64,000 nucleotides of DNA from Gallionella sp. (GTDB lineage: Bacteria > Pseudomonadota > Gammaproteobacteria > Burkholderiales > Gallionellaceae), in contig JAQTUP010000003.1 in NCBI GenBank assembly GCA_028707275.1, positions 1 through 64,000 of the forward strand, in the 5' to 3' direction. The position numbers were made by a program, and so were the translations under genes. Positions 39,857 through 48,874 of this stretch are shown here, in pieces. Below the pieces are notes generated by a model. It did no database searches, was not told the origin of the DNA, and saw only the letters and a program-made list of their open reading frames with translations. The first letter of the stretch is position 1. Every line of letters begins with the position of its first letter.

Positions 39857-39872
39857 TGGCACGCAAACTGCT
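39857..39872 (+). promoter_or_regulatory. Sigma54 promoter of torF-glnK-amtB
   Basis: TGGCACGCAAACTGCT: perfect -24 TGGCACG and -12 CTGCT with the GG-N10-GC spacing. Start site expected near 39883, about 38 bp before the torF ATG. Confidence 0.88.
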
Positions 39873-39920
39873 TATGAGTTTGTGCGTAAATTTTTTATTT
39901 ATCTCAAGAAAGGAAGCATC

Positions 39921-40706
39921 ATGTCACACATATTGAACACTCTTATCCTGGCAGCTTTGGCTGTACCTTGCGTCGCAATGGCGGCTGATGCACCCGCATC
40001 GCCACACACCTTTACCGCAAACGTGGGCCTTACCACCGATTATATTTTCCGGGGTATTGCGCAAACTTCGCACAACCCGGCGATACAAGGCGGGCTCGAT
40101 TACGCACACAGCAGCGGTTTTTATGCGGGCGTGTGGGGATCTAATGTGAGCTGGATCGCCGACAGCGGCGCCGTGGCGACTGGCAGTGTCACGATGGAAC
40201 TGGATACGTATCTGGGCTTCAAAAATACCTTTGCCGAAGACTTCAGCTACGACGTGGGCTTCGTTCGCTACAACTACCTGGGCAACTACACTCCTGCAGC
40301 CGGATTCGCCAAGGCGGACACAGACGAAATCTACGGCGCAATCGGTTACAAGTGGCTGACAGCCAAGTATTCCTACGGTCTTGGGCAGTTCCTGACCGTG
40401 CCGGGCGCGAAGGGCACGAACTACCTGGAATTGAACGCCAGTGTGCCCGTCGCGGACAGCGGATTCACGGTTACAGCTCACGTAGGCAAGCAAACGTATA
40501 AGGGCACAACGGCAAACCTGGCAGCAGCGGCTGGCAATACGCCAACCTATACAGACTACAAGGTTGGCGTAACCAAGGACATCAGCGGATATGTGCTCGG
40601 TCTGGCTTACACCAGCACCAATGCCAGCCCGTTCTACACATGGCCTGCAAATGGCGGTAACTGGGGCAAGGGTACTGCCGCGCTGTCTTTGACTCATTCG
40701 TTTTAA
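39921..40706 (+). CDS. TorF-family putative porin (Gcw_chp)
   Basis: 261 aa from ATG 39921 (AGGAAG RBS). Signal peptide 1-22 ending AMA. The mature start TFTANVGLTTDYIFRGIAQTSHNPAIQGGLDY is the hallmark of the TIGR02001 family; Gly/aromatic alternation and C-terminal Phe (SLTHSF) indicate an outer-membrane beta barrel. These genes often precede glnK-amtB in Proteobacteria, suggesting passage of nitrogen compounds across the outer membrane (inference). Confidence 0.9.
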   Translation: MSHILNTLILAALAVPCVAMAADAPASPHTFTANVGLTTDYIFRGIAQTSHNPAIQGGLDYAHSSGFYAGVWGSNVSWIADSGAVATGSVTMELDTYLGFKNTFAEDFSYDVGFVRYNYLGNYTPAAGFAKADTDEIYGAIGYKWLTAKYSYGLGQFLTVPGAKGTNYLELNASVPVADSGFTVTAHVGKQTYKGTTANLAAAAGNTPTYTDYKVGVTKDISGYVLGLAYTSTNASPFYTWPANGGNWGKGTAALSLTHSF

Positions 40707-40723
40707 CAGAACAGGGAGCGTGA

Positions 40724-41092
<369 letters not shown>

Positions 41093-41200
41093 CGGGCATG
41101 GCAAAAATACACACCCATGCCCGTCTCCCTCACCAAACCCTATCCAGAGGGCGAGGGATTGAGCGAACGCTTGTGCGGGTTTCAATTTAAGGAGAATGAA

Positions 41201-42712
41201 ATGAAAAAAATCATCGCTTCACTGCTGTTGCTGGCCGCACTATGCGGTCTGTCAGCCCCTGCTTTTGCTCAAGACGCCGTAGCTCCGGCCGCAACAGTTG
41301 CCGCGTCAGCTACCGAAGCTGCTGCCGTATCAGCTCCTGAAGCTGCCGCAGTCGCAGCACCCGTTGCAGCAGCGCCAGTTGCCGCTCCCGTGCCGAACAA
41401 GGGCGATACGTCCTGGATGCTGGTTGCGACCTTGCTGGTCATCATGATGTCTATCCCGGGGCTCGCCTTGTTCTACGGCGGTCTGGTGCGCAGCAAGAAT
41501 ATGCTGTCTATTCTGATGCAGGTATTCAGTATCTTCGCACTGATTACCGTGCTGTGGGCAATTTACGGCTACTCGCTGGCGTTCACCGAAGGCAATGCCT
41601 TTATTGGCGGATTCGACAGGTTATTCCTCAAGGGAATCTTCGATCCTGCTACAGGTAGTGTTGCCAATGCCGCGACTTTCAGCAAAGGGGTGTACATCCC
41701 CGAGTTCATCTTCGCCGCGTTTCAGGCTACTTTCGCCGCCATTACCGTGGCGCTGATTGTGGGTGCCTTCGCCGAACGGATGAAGTTCGCTGCCGTACTG
41801 TTGTTCTCTGCGCTGTGGTTTACCTTTGCCTACTTGCCGATCGCTCATATGGTCTGGTTCTGGACCGGCCCCGACGCTATCAAGGATGCGGCTACACTCG
41901 CCAGTGAAACTGTAAAGGCGGGCTGGTTGTTCCAGAAGGGTGCGCTGGACTTTGCCGGTGGGACTGTGGTGCACATCAACGCGGCAGTTGCAGGTTTAGT
42001 CGGCGCGTTCCTGGTGGGGCGTCGTATCGGTTACGGTCGTGAGGCGATGGCGCCGCACAATCTGGTGATGACCATGATAGGCGCGTCGCTCTTGTGGGTG
42101 GGCTGGTTCGGTTTCAACGCAGGTTCTGCGCTCGAAGCCGGCGGTACCGCAACACTGGCCTTCGCTAACACCCTGATTGCAACAGCGGCTGCTGTGCTGA
42201 CCTGGCTGGCTGCGGAATGGATGCTGAAGGGCAAACCCAGCTTGTTGGGCGCCGCTTCCGGTGCGGTGGCAGGACTGGTAGCTATCACACCGGCTTGCGG
42301 TTGGGTCGGTATCGGTGGCGGTCTGGTCATCGGCGCACTGTCGGGTGTCACCTGCTTCTGGGGTGTCACGGGTCTGAAGAAACTGCTGGGGGCTGATGAT
42401 GCGCTCGATGTGTTCGGCATACACGGCATCGGCGGTATTCTGGGCGCTCTGCTCACCGGTGTGTTCAACACCTGGAGCATGGGCGGCACCGGCATCGTCG
42501 ATTACGTGAACAACACGATCGTTGACACCAGTATCGGTAGTCAGGTGTGGATACAGGCGCAGGCCGTGTTGACTACGGTCATCTGGTCGGGTGTGGTCGC
42601 CTTCATTTGCTACAAGATCGTGGACTTTACCATCGGCCTGCGTGTGAAAGAAGAAGATGAGCGCGAAGGTCTGGATACGACCGCTCACGGCGAGCGTGCT
42701 TACAACTACTAA
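41201..42712 (+). CDS. amtB: Ammonium transporter AmtB
   Basis: 503 aa from ATG 41201 (AAGGAGA RBS). Signal peptide 1-24 (ending AFA) is followed by an Ala/Pro/Val linker (about 25-68, repeated APVAA units) before the first channel helix DTSWMLVATLLVIMM. Conserved features: ALFYGGLVRSKN, FAYLPIAHMVW, DFAGGTVVHINAAVAGLVGA (pore His), DVFGIHGIGGILGALLTGVF (second His). Eleven channel helices expected. Part of an NtrC/sigma54 operon with torF and glnK. Confidence 0.97.
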   Translation: MKKIIASLLLLAALCGLSAPAFAQDAVAPAATVAASATEAAAVSAPEAAAVAAPVAAAPVAAPVPNKGDTSWMLVATLLVIMMSIPGLALFYGGLVRSKNMLSILMQVFSIFALITVLWAIYGYSLAFTEGNAFIGGFDRLFLKGIFDPATGSVANAATFSKGVYIPEFIFAAFQATFAAITVALIVGAFAERMKFAAVLLFSALWFTFAYLPIAHMVWFWTGPDAIKDAATLASETVKAGWLFQKGALDFAGGTVVHINAAVAGLVGAFLVGRRIGYGREAMAPHNLVMTMIGASLLWVGWFGFNAGSALEAGGTATLAFANTLIATAAAVLTWLAAEWMLKGKPSLLGAASGAVAGLVAITPACGWVGIGGGLVIGALSGVTCFWGVTGLKKLLGADDALDVFGIHGIGGILGALLTGVFNTWSMGGTGIVDYVNNTIVDTSIGSQVWIQAQAVLTTVIWSGVVAFICYKIVDFTIGLRVKEEDEREGLDTTAHGERAYNY

Positions 42713-42755
42713 CCGTTAAACTTCTCCTCCCGGAGCCTCTCTGGCTCCATTTTTG

Positions 42756-42781
42756 GGGCGCCGTCAGGCGCCCTTTTTTTA
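42756..42781 (+). terminator. Rho-independent terminator after amtB
   Basis: GGGCGCC/GGCGCCC (42756-42762, 42767-42773), loop GTCA, followed by seven to eight T. A weaker GGAGCC/GGCTCC hairpin lies just before it. Confidence 0.9.
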
Positions 42782-42917
42782 TCCTACGCCACCTCGCCCT
42801 GAAGGGCGAGGTTTAATTGCGTGGAGGAGAGGGGATACAAATCCCTCTACGTTTAAATTCACCAACATGAAGGTTGGTGACAAATTGTTGGCGCAGTACC
42901 GATGAGGGATGCGCGCG
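42782..42917. other. Hairpin-rich spacer after amtB
   Basis: No gene. Hairpins: ACCTCGCCCT/AGGGCGAGGT (42791-42812) and a TCACCAAC/GTTGGTGA dyad near 42859-42880. Leads into the NtrC/sigma54 regulatory region. Confidence 0.5.
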
Positions 42918-42932
42918 GCACCATTATGGTGC
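42918..42932. promoter_or_regulatory. Near-perfect NtrC site upstream of the 91-aa gene
   Basis: GCACCATTATGGTGC is a perfect palindrome of the NtrC core GCACCA-N3-TGGTGC. Centre about 88 bp upstream of the predicted sigma54 start site. Confidence 0.82.
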
Positions 42933-42986
42933 TGCCTACGTGGTGAATATTATTCATATAATTGATTATATTGCTATTTATTGTTG

Positions 42987-43002
42987 TGGCATTATTGTTG
43001 CT
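42987..43002 (+). promoter_or_regulatory. Sigma54 promoter of the 91-aa gene
   Basis: TGGCATTATTGTTGCT: -24 TGGCAT and -12 TTGCT with exact GG-N10-GC spacing. Expected start near 43013, leaving a 5' leader of about 100 nt before the ATG at 43113. Confidence 0.85.
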
Positions 43003-43112
43003 TGTACAGAGTCAGGTACGGGATGAGTTGTAAAATCCCGTGCTGAAGCATCGAGCAGGCGTGACTCGCTGCTGTTTGCCGGAAGTATAACGATTGAAGG
43101 AGGGGTGGAAAA

Positions 43113-43388
43113 ATGTCGGGCGAAATGGAAATACTGTTTTCTTTGACCGGGCGCATGCATGTGCTTTTGCGGCGTGAGACCAATCGCATTATCGACGTCG
43201 AGTGGATGTGCGCGGATGCCGCCTACGCGCGTGAAGTTCTCCGTCTGGTAAGTTTTACCCAGTCTGACGAATTGCACAAACTGGCAGAGCGTATCCTCCA
43301 GGTACATCCTGAACTCATCAAGGAGGAATATCACCCAGCGTACCGGATGGCGCCGAAAGATTCGAAATATATGAGTTCGCTCAGATAG
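43113..43388 (+). CDS. Unknown 91-aa protein under NtrC/sigma54 control
   Basis: No family recognised. GGAGGGG RBS supports the ATG at 43113. No signal peptide or membrane segment. The N-terminal half is beta-like (MEILFSLTGRMHVLLRRETNRIIDVEWM), the middle is helical (REVLRLVSF, ELHKLAERILQVHPELI) and the C-terminus is basic and polar. The upstream NtrC palindrome and -24/-12 promoter are the main clue: a nitrogen-starvation protein, possibly a regulator or adaptor. Monocistronic. Confidence 0.8.
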   Translation: MSGEMEILFSLTGRMHVLLRRETNRIIDVEWMCADAAYAREVLRLVSFTQSDELHKLAERILQVHPELIKEEYHPAYRMAPKDSKYMSSLR

Positions 43389-43478
43389 TTGTTCTCGCTG
43401 TTTTGATCAAGCTGAAAACCCGGGTTCAATCCACAGCGGAGTCGACAAAGGTTTTCAGATCGTCGCAACATCAGACCA

Positions 43479-44090
43479 TCAAATTCCGGGCTGTTTCTCC
43501 CCGTCATTTTCCCTGGCAAGTTCGCTGCGGAATTTTTCGATTTTCTGATGCAGGTTATCTGCATCGCCGTAGTCCAGGAAATGCTCATAGCGCGCGTGTG
43601 AGCTGATGACTTTTTGTGCGTGTTTGATCGGGCAAAAATACTGTTCGGTGCGAGCCGTGATCTCGCGGGCATAAGCTAACATGCCGACGGCATAGGAACA
43701 GTACATGCAATGTACTTTTTCGATACCATTCAGATAGGCCAAATGTTGGTGGTCCAGCACGATGTAGTCTGCGCGATGCACGCGGGCTATCCTGTAAACC
43801 GGAAAACAGATCGTCTGGTATAAGGTGACACACAGGTCGAGCAAAGCCAGCGGAATTGCCATGCCGTAGATGATGGGCATGGTGAGGAAGTTCTGCGGGC
43901 GAACCGTCAGAAACCAGCGAAATACATCCATCTTGAGTCGCCGGTGCGCCGTTTTCAGGGTTTGTTCGAAAATGACGCGACGACCCTTGATTTCGTAATT
44001 TAAGCGACACTGCCGCTCTTCCACGACTTCTTCCAACTCTTTTTCGAGCGCGCTTATCTGGTCGAGAATTTGGCGGATCCGGTTATTCAT
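43479..44090 (-). CDS. Conserved-looking membrane protein with CxYC motif
   Basis: 203 aa from ATG 44090 (GAGG RBS). N-terminal coiled coil (1-30, Glu-rich), two hydrophobic segments (about 58-100, PQNFLTMPIIYGMAIPLALLDLCVTLYQTICFPVYRI), then HCMYCSYAVGMLAYAREITARTEQYFCPIKHA, a Cys-rich patch that could bind metal. C-terminus charged. Function not recognised. Its leader overlaps nothing; 90 bp separates it from the convergent 91-aa gene. Confidence 0.78.
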   Translation of the reverse strand: MNNRIRQILDQISALEKELEEVVEERQCRLNYEIKGRRVIFEQTLKTAHRRLKMDVFRWFLTVRPQNFLTMPIIYGMAIPLALLDLCVTLYQTICFPVYRIARVHRADYIVLDHQHLAYLNGIEKVHCMYCSYAVGMLAYAREITARTEQYFCPIKHAQKVISSHARYEHFLDYGDADNLHQKIEKFRSELARENDGEKQPGI

Positions 44091-44364
44091 GGCGGCCTCT
44101 GTGGTGTCGTTTGTATCTGCGGGAGTGCAGTATAGGTGCAAATTTGTATTGAGGGGTTTAACTTTATTATGGGGTGAATTTTGTGCTTTTCGTGAATAGA
44201 ACGAGGCTTTAAGGATAAGGCGCTAAACTTGCGGATGCGGGTTAATATATGCCGCCCGCCGTTTAACAGGATGGGCTTTGTGTACAATCAGCCGCCGGAT
44301 ACAGATATCCGGTGCGAGCCTGACTCAATGCGAGCCCGGCGCCTTTTAACGAACCTTGTATGCC

Positions 44365-47300
44365 ATGTCCTATTTTCGTTCTGTCAAACTGTGGATTTTG
44401 CTCGTTTTATTGATTCTGACCGCCGCAATTGCCTGGCTGTCCATTCATGAAATGCGCACATCGAAGTATCAGGCGCGCTATTTTTCCCGTATCGCGAGTC
44501 AACTGAGCTATAAACTGGCCGACGGCGTCAGCCCTTCGATACGTTTTCCGACAGCCGGCCCTTATGACGAGCGGCTAGGTTATACCCGGATCGCTGAATT
44601 TACCGATCTGCTGAAGTCGCACGGTTTTGTCGTCACGCAGCAGGCGCGCATGTCACCCGCTTTGCTGAATTTAAAGCTGCCACCGATTTACCCGGAGAAA
44701 GATCAGGCAGGACTCGATCTGCGGGACCGAAATCAGCAGATGCTCTATTCGGATCGTTCGCCAGAACGGGTGTATGCAAATTTCGAGGCCATTCCGAAGC
44801 TGTTGACGGACACGCTGCTGTTTATCGAAGACCGGGAATTGCTCGACACACGCTATCCTATGCGCAATCCTGCCGTCAACTGGAGTCGCCTGGGGCTTGC
44901 CGTGGCCGATCAGGCGGTACATGTCTTCGATTCTTCCCACGATGCCCCGGGAGCCAGCACTCTGGTGACGCAGATAGAGAAATACCGCCACTCTCCTGAC
45001 GGACGCACCTCGTCGGCTCATGAGAAATTATTGCAGATGAAATCGGCGTCTATCCGCGCCTACCTGAACGGACAGAACAACATCGACAGCCGCCGCCGCG
45101 CGGTGAGAGCCTATCTCAACACGGTCCCTTTAACCGCCAAGGCCGGATACGGCGAAATCAACGGTTTGGGCGACGGCATGTGGGCCTGGTACGGGCGTGA
45201 CTTTGCCGATGTCAATGCGCAGCTTAACAGCCGGGAGCGGGGAGCCGAACAGCGCATGGCCAAAACCTATAAACAGGCCTTATCGCTGATGATCTCCCAG
45301 CGCCGCCCTTCCTACTTTTTACGCAAGGGTGCGCCAGCGCTGATGCAGATGACCGATAATCACCTGCGATTACTGCGTGCCGCCGGCATTATCTCGCCCG
45401 CTTTGCTGGATGCGGCCTTGCCAATCAAGCTGGAATTGAATCAGGGACAGGTGGCCGAAGCGGACACTTCCTTCGTGTCGCGCAAGGCGGTCAATTCGCT
45501 GCGCGGAGAACTGTCAGGATTGCTGCATGTCCCCCGCCTGTACGATCTGGACAGGATGGATCTGAGCGTCAAATCCACCCTGGACGGCGAGGCGCAACAG
45601 CTCGTCACGGCCATGCTCCATCAGGTACAGAGCACGGCGGGTGCTCAGGCGGCCGGATTGTACGGTCATAACATGCTGAGTGCGGGCGATGATCCTGGCC
45701 GTCTGTCTTTCAGTTTTACCTTGTTCGAACGGGTGAGGGACGCCAATTTACTGCGCGTGCAGACGGACAATCTGAATCAGCCTTTCGACATTAACAGCGG
45801 CGCACGGCTCAATCTGGGATCAACCGCCAAGTTGCGCACCTTGATCACTTATCTGGACATCATCGCCCGCCTGCACGCCTCCCACGGGGGACAGAGCCGG
45901 GATGAACTGTTACAGCTGGCGCCCGACCGGCATGATGCGTTAAGTGCCTGGACTTTTGCCTATCTTGCCGCGCATCCGGGTTGCAGCCTGGCCGACATAT
46001 TGGAGGCGGCCATGCTCAGGACGTATTCGGGCAATCCTTCCGAGCGGTTTTTTACCGGCGGCGGCCTGCAGCAGTTCACGAACTTTGATCCTGAGGAAAA
46101 TGGCCGGATGCTGACGGTGCGCGAGGGGTTTAAACACTCGGTCAATCTGGTTTTCGTGCGCCTGATGCGTGACATCGTGCGCTTTTATGAATTCAATTCG
46201 CAAGGCTCTGACATACAGCCGCTGGCGCAGGGCATCTCGCCTGACATCACGGCAGACCCGGAAGCCTCGATCACCTCGGCCGATGCGGTCAGGCAGGCCG
46301 CGCTGTCGCGCTTTGCCGACAAGGAAGGACGTGAATTTCTGAACCGTTTTTATAATAAGTACAAGGGAAAAACGGGGCAGGAGGCCGCTCAGGTGTTGAT
46401 CGATGGCGCGCGCGCACGTCCCCGGCACCTGAGCCTGTTGTTCCGCAGTCTGGAGCCTCGTGCCGATTTCAATCAGTTCGCCAGCTTCATGCGCGAACAG
46501 TTGGCGGCACCGCCCGGCGAGTCGTCCTTGCAGGCGCTGTATGAGCAGTTTGGCATTGATAAGTATTCCCTGACGGACAGAGGTTATCTGATCGGGATTC
46601 ATCCGCTGGAACTATGGCTGGTGGCTTTTTTGCAGCACAACCCGGATGCGACCCGCGCGCAGATCATGGAGGCCAGTCGTGACCAGCGTCAGGAAGTCTA
46701 CGGCTGGCTGTTCAATACGCGCAACAAGAGAACGCAGGAATCGCGCATTCACCAGATGCTGGAGCTGGATGCATTTGTTGAGATTGCGGCAAACTGGCGT
46801 CATATGGGCTACCCGTTTGACAACCTGACGCCCTCCTATGCCACTGCGCTGGGCGCGTCCGGCGACCGTCCGTCATCCCTCGCGCAATTGATGGGCATCA
46901 TCGTCAACAAAGGCATGCTGCTGCCGGGGAGAAAATTGCAAAATTTGCAGTTTGCACGAGGCACCCCCTATGAGACCCGCTTTGCGCCGGCGCCAGCCAA
47001 GGCGGAGCGGGTGTTGCCCGAAGAAGTGGCCCAAATCGTGCGTCGTTCGCTGATCGACGTCGTGCAGGCCGGCACCGGTGTTCGCCTGAAAAATGGCTTT
47101 ACGCAAAAAGAGGGGGAAGGCATCGAGATGGGTGGAAAAACCGGCACGGGCGATCAGCGCTTCGTAAGCTATGCCGCCAACGGGCGCCTGATCGAGTCGC
47201 GTTCGGTGAATCGCTCTGCGACCTTCGTGTTTTTGATCGGCGAGCGGTTCTTCGGCACAGTGACAGCCTATGTCCACGAACCTTATGCGGCCGACTACGC

Positions 47301-47394
47301 CTTCACCAGTGCGCTGACCGTGCAATTGCTCAAGTCCATGATCCCGGCCTTGCAGCCTCTGGTCGCGGGATCCGCAGATGGTCAGATTCCGTAG
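44365..47394 (+). CDS. Divergent class A penicillin-binding protein
   Basis: 1009 aa from ATG 44365 (TTG 44356 possible). One N-terminal membrane anchor (about 7-27). A glycosyltransferase-51-like region (about 145-290) has changed motifs: EDRELLD in place of EDxxFxxH and GASTLVTQIEKY in place of GGSTITQQ, followed by YLNTVPL. The transpeptidase domain has the serine motif STAK (in LNLGSTAKLRT, about 490) and KTGTG near residue 927. Probably periplasmic peptidoglycan synthase or a specialised relative. Overlaps the convergent kinase by 13 bp. Confidence 0.85.
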   Translation: MSYFRSVKLWILLVLLILTAAIAWLSIHEMRTSKYQARYFSRIASQLSYKLADGVSPSIRFPTAGPYDERLGYTRIAEFTDLLKSHGFVVTQQARMSPALLNLKLPPIYPEKDQAGLDLRDRNQQMLYSDRSPERVYANFEAIPKLLTDTLLFIEDRELLDTRYPMRNPAVNWSRLGLAVADQAVHVFDSSHDAPGASTLVTQIEKYRHSPDGRTSSAHEKLLQMKSASIRAYLNGQNNIDSRRRAVRAYLNTVPLTAKAGYGEINGLGDGMWAWYGRDFADVNAQLNSRERGAEQRMAKTYKQALSLMISQRRPSYFLRKGAPALMQMTDNHLRLLRAAGIISPALLDAALPIKLELNQGQVAEADTSFVSRKAVNSLRGELSGLLHVPRLYDLDRMDLSVKSTLDGEAQQLVTAMLHQVQSTAGAQAAGLYGHNMLSAGDDPGRLSFSFTLFERVRDANLLRVQTDNLNQPFDINSGARLNLGSTAKLRTLITYLDIIARLHASHGGQSRDELLQLAPDRHDALSAWTFAYLAAHPGCSLADILEAAMLRTYSGNPSERFFTGGGLQQFTNFDPEENGRMLTVREGFKHSVNLVFVRLMRDIVRFYEFNSQGSDIQPLAQGISPDITADPEASITSADAVRQAALSRFADKEGREFLNRFYNKYKGKTGQEAAQVLIDGARARPRHLSLLFRSLEPRADFNQFASFMREQLAAPPGESSLQALYEQFGIDKYSLTDRGYLIGIHPLELWLVAFLQHNPDATRAQIMEASRDQRQEVYGWLFNTRNKRTQESRIHQMLELDAFVEIAANWRHMGYPFDNLTPSYATALGASGDRPSSLAQLMGIIVNKGMLLPGRKLQNLQFARGTPYETRFAPAPAKAERVLPEEVAQIVRRSLIDVVQAGTGVRLKNGFTQKEGEGIEMGGKTGTGDQRFVSYAANGRLIESRSVNRSATFVFLIGERFFGTVTAYVHEPYAADYAFTSALTVQLLKSMIPALQPLVAGSADGQIP

Positions 47395-48350
47395 GATTCG
47401 GGCATGGTGCTGCGCGAGAAGCCGCTTTTGGAATATTCGCTTCTGGAAAAGGCGCGGTCGGCCGCCATATAGCTCGACAGCACCGACTGGGTGGACATGC
47501 TGAAGCCGCGATACAAGTCCATGTCGTAGTCGGACATGCGGATCTTGTGCGCGGCATTGCCAAAGTCACGTATGAATTCGTCCCAGCTGGCATAGCGCCT
47601 GTCCTTGTCCTTTTCGAGCGCGCGGTTGATGACGTGAATCAGTTCCTGCGGCAGCTTCTTGCGGTAGGTTTCAACCGGGATGACAGGGTAGTTGAGGATC
47701 GCAATCCTTGCATCGAAGGTGTTGTCCGCGTCAAAGGTGTGTCGGCCCGTCAGCAGGCGGTAAATCACCGCGCCCAAGGCATAGATGTCGGCGCGCTGAT
47801 CGAGCGCTTCCCCGTCCAGCTGTTCGGGCGACATATAAGCCAGACTGCCGGCGACGACCGCGCCCATCTCGCTTGCCGGAATCGCGCAGCCGAAATCGCT
47901 TAACTTGGCCACTCCGTTGGGCATCAGGATGATGTTCCCCGGCTTGACGTCGCGATGCACGACGCCCAGACTCGCCGCATAGCGCAAGGCATGGGCGACC
48001 TGCTCGATAACCGACATCACCGTCTGTATCGTCGGCAGCGTATTTTCCCTGTCGTGGTGATCGAGCGCCGTCCCGTTGATGTATTCCATGACCAGGTAGG
48101 GGCCGCCGGGATCTGTCAGATCGGCATCGAGCACGCGGACGATGTTCCTGTGCCGCATCTTTTTTCCCAGATCCACCTCGGTCGTGAACATGCTGCGATA
48201 GATTTCGGACTGGCGGCGCAGCTGCTTGATGGCGACCGACGCGAGCGATTTGACGTGCTGCGCGTGATACACATTGGAGGTCGCGCCCTCGCCGATGAGC
48301 TCGATGATGGAATAATTGCCTATGCGATTGGGTGCTTGAGAAAGCGACAT
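47382..48350 (-). CDS. Ser/Thr protein kinase (Hanks type)
   Basis: 322 aa. Kinase domain about 10-275: Gly loop IGEGATSNVYHA, catalytic Lys in VAIKQL, HRDVKPGNI, DFGCA (DFG) and MSPEQ. The C-terminal 45 residues are Ser/Tyr-rich without a membrane helix, unlike PASTA kinases, so it is cytosolic. Targets unknown; it lies between the PBP-like gene and the polyamine cluster, and may control either. Confidence 0.93.
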   Translation of the reverse strand: MSLSQAPNRIGNYSIIELIGEGATSNVYHAQHVKSLASVAIKQLRRQSEIYRSMFTTEVDLGKKMRHRNIVRVLDADLTDPGGPYLVMEYINGTALDHHDRENTLPTIQTVMSVIEQVAHALRYAASLGVVHRDVKPGNIILMPNGVAKLSDFGCAIPASEMGAVVAGSLAYMSPEQLDGEALDQRADIYALGAVIYRLLTGRHTFDADNTFDARIAILNYPVIPVETYRKKLPQELIHVINRALEKDKDRRYASWDEFIRDFGNAAHKIRMSDYDMDLYRGFSMSTQSVLSSYMAADRAFSRSEYSKSGFSRSTMPESYGI

Positions 48351-48493
48351 TTAGCAGGCCGGTGGGTGGAGAGTAAGTCAGTCAGATAACTGCCGCAACA
48401 TAGAGTGTTCCCGGAAAGAATAGTTTCCGGCCGTCTTTAATAGCACAGGATTGTTGCAATCTGAATCCGGCCTGGCGGACCATCAGCGCATCC

Positions 48494-48865
48494 TCAGCTG
48501 ATGCACATCGCAACCAATAGTCCTGTGGACAGCGACAGGCAGGCCAACAGCAGACCGGCGGCCACATTGCCGGTCTGTATGTCCTTGGCCTGGCTGCGCA
48601 TCAGATAAAACAGCGCGAGTTGCATGATGCAGCCGATAGCCGCCCACTCCGCCATTTCCATCAATTGGTGCGTGAAAAAAATCGCCGAGCCGATGGGCAA
48701 TGTCAGGCCGATCACCGCGCCGCCCAGTGAGAGCGCCGCCGCCACGTTGCCTTCTCTCACCAGCGCCAGCTCCCGGTACGGCGTCGCCCACAGATACAGC
48801 GTAATGCAGAACGCCAGCAGGACAAGGGCGGTCGCCAGATAGCTCAAAGACATCAATATGGGCAT
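48494..48865 (-). CDS. DUF350 (YjfL-type) membrane protein
   Basis: 123 aa, four membrane helices. SLGGAVIGLTLPIGSAIFF and GNVAAGLLLACLSLSTGLL are DUF350 features. Lies 9 bp downstream of the glutathionylspermidine-synthase-like gene, reproducing the YjfL-YjfC-YjfM set of enterobacteria (from memory). Function unknown. Confidence 0.85.
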   Translation of the reverse strand: MPILMSLSYLATALVLLAFCITLYLWATPYRELALVREGNVAAALSLGGAVIGLTLPIGSAIFFTHQLMEMAEWAAIGCIMQLALFYLMRSQAKDIQTGNVAAGLLLACLSLSTGLLVAMCIS

Positions 48866-48874
48866 GAAAAACTC

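Noticed and set aside
43585-44010. 141-aa minus-strand frame overlapping the CxYC membrane protein gene
   Set aside because: Shadow frame; the 203-aa frame has a start with RBS and a plausible coiled coil plus membrane segments.
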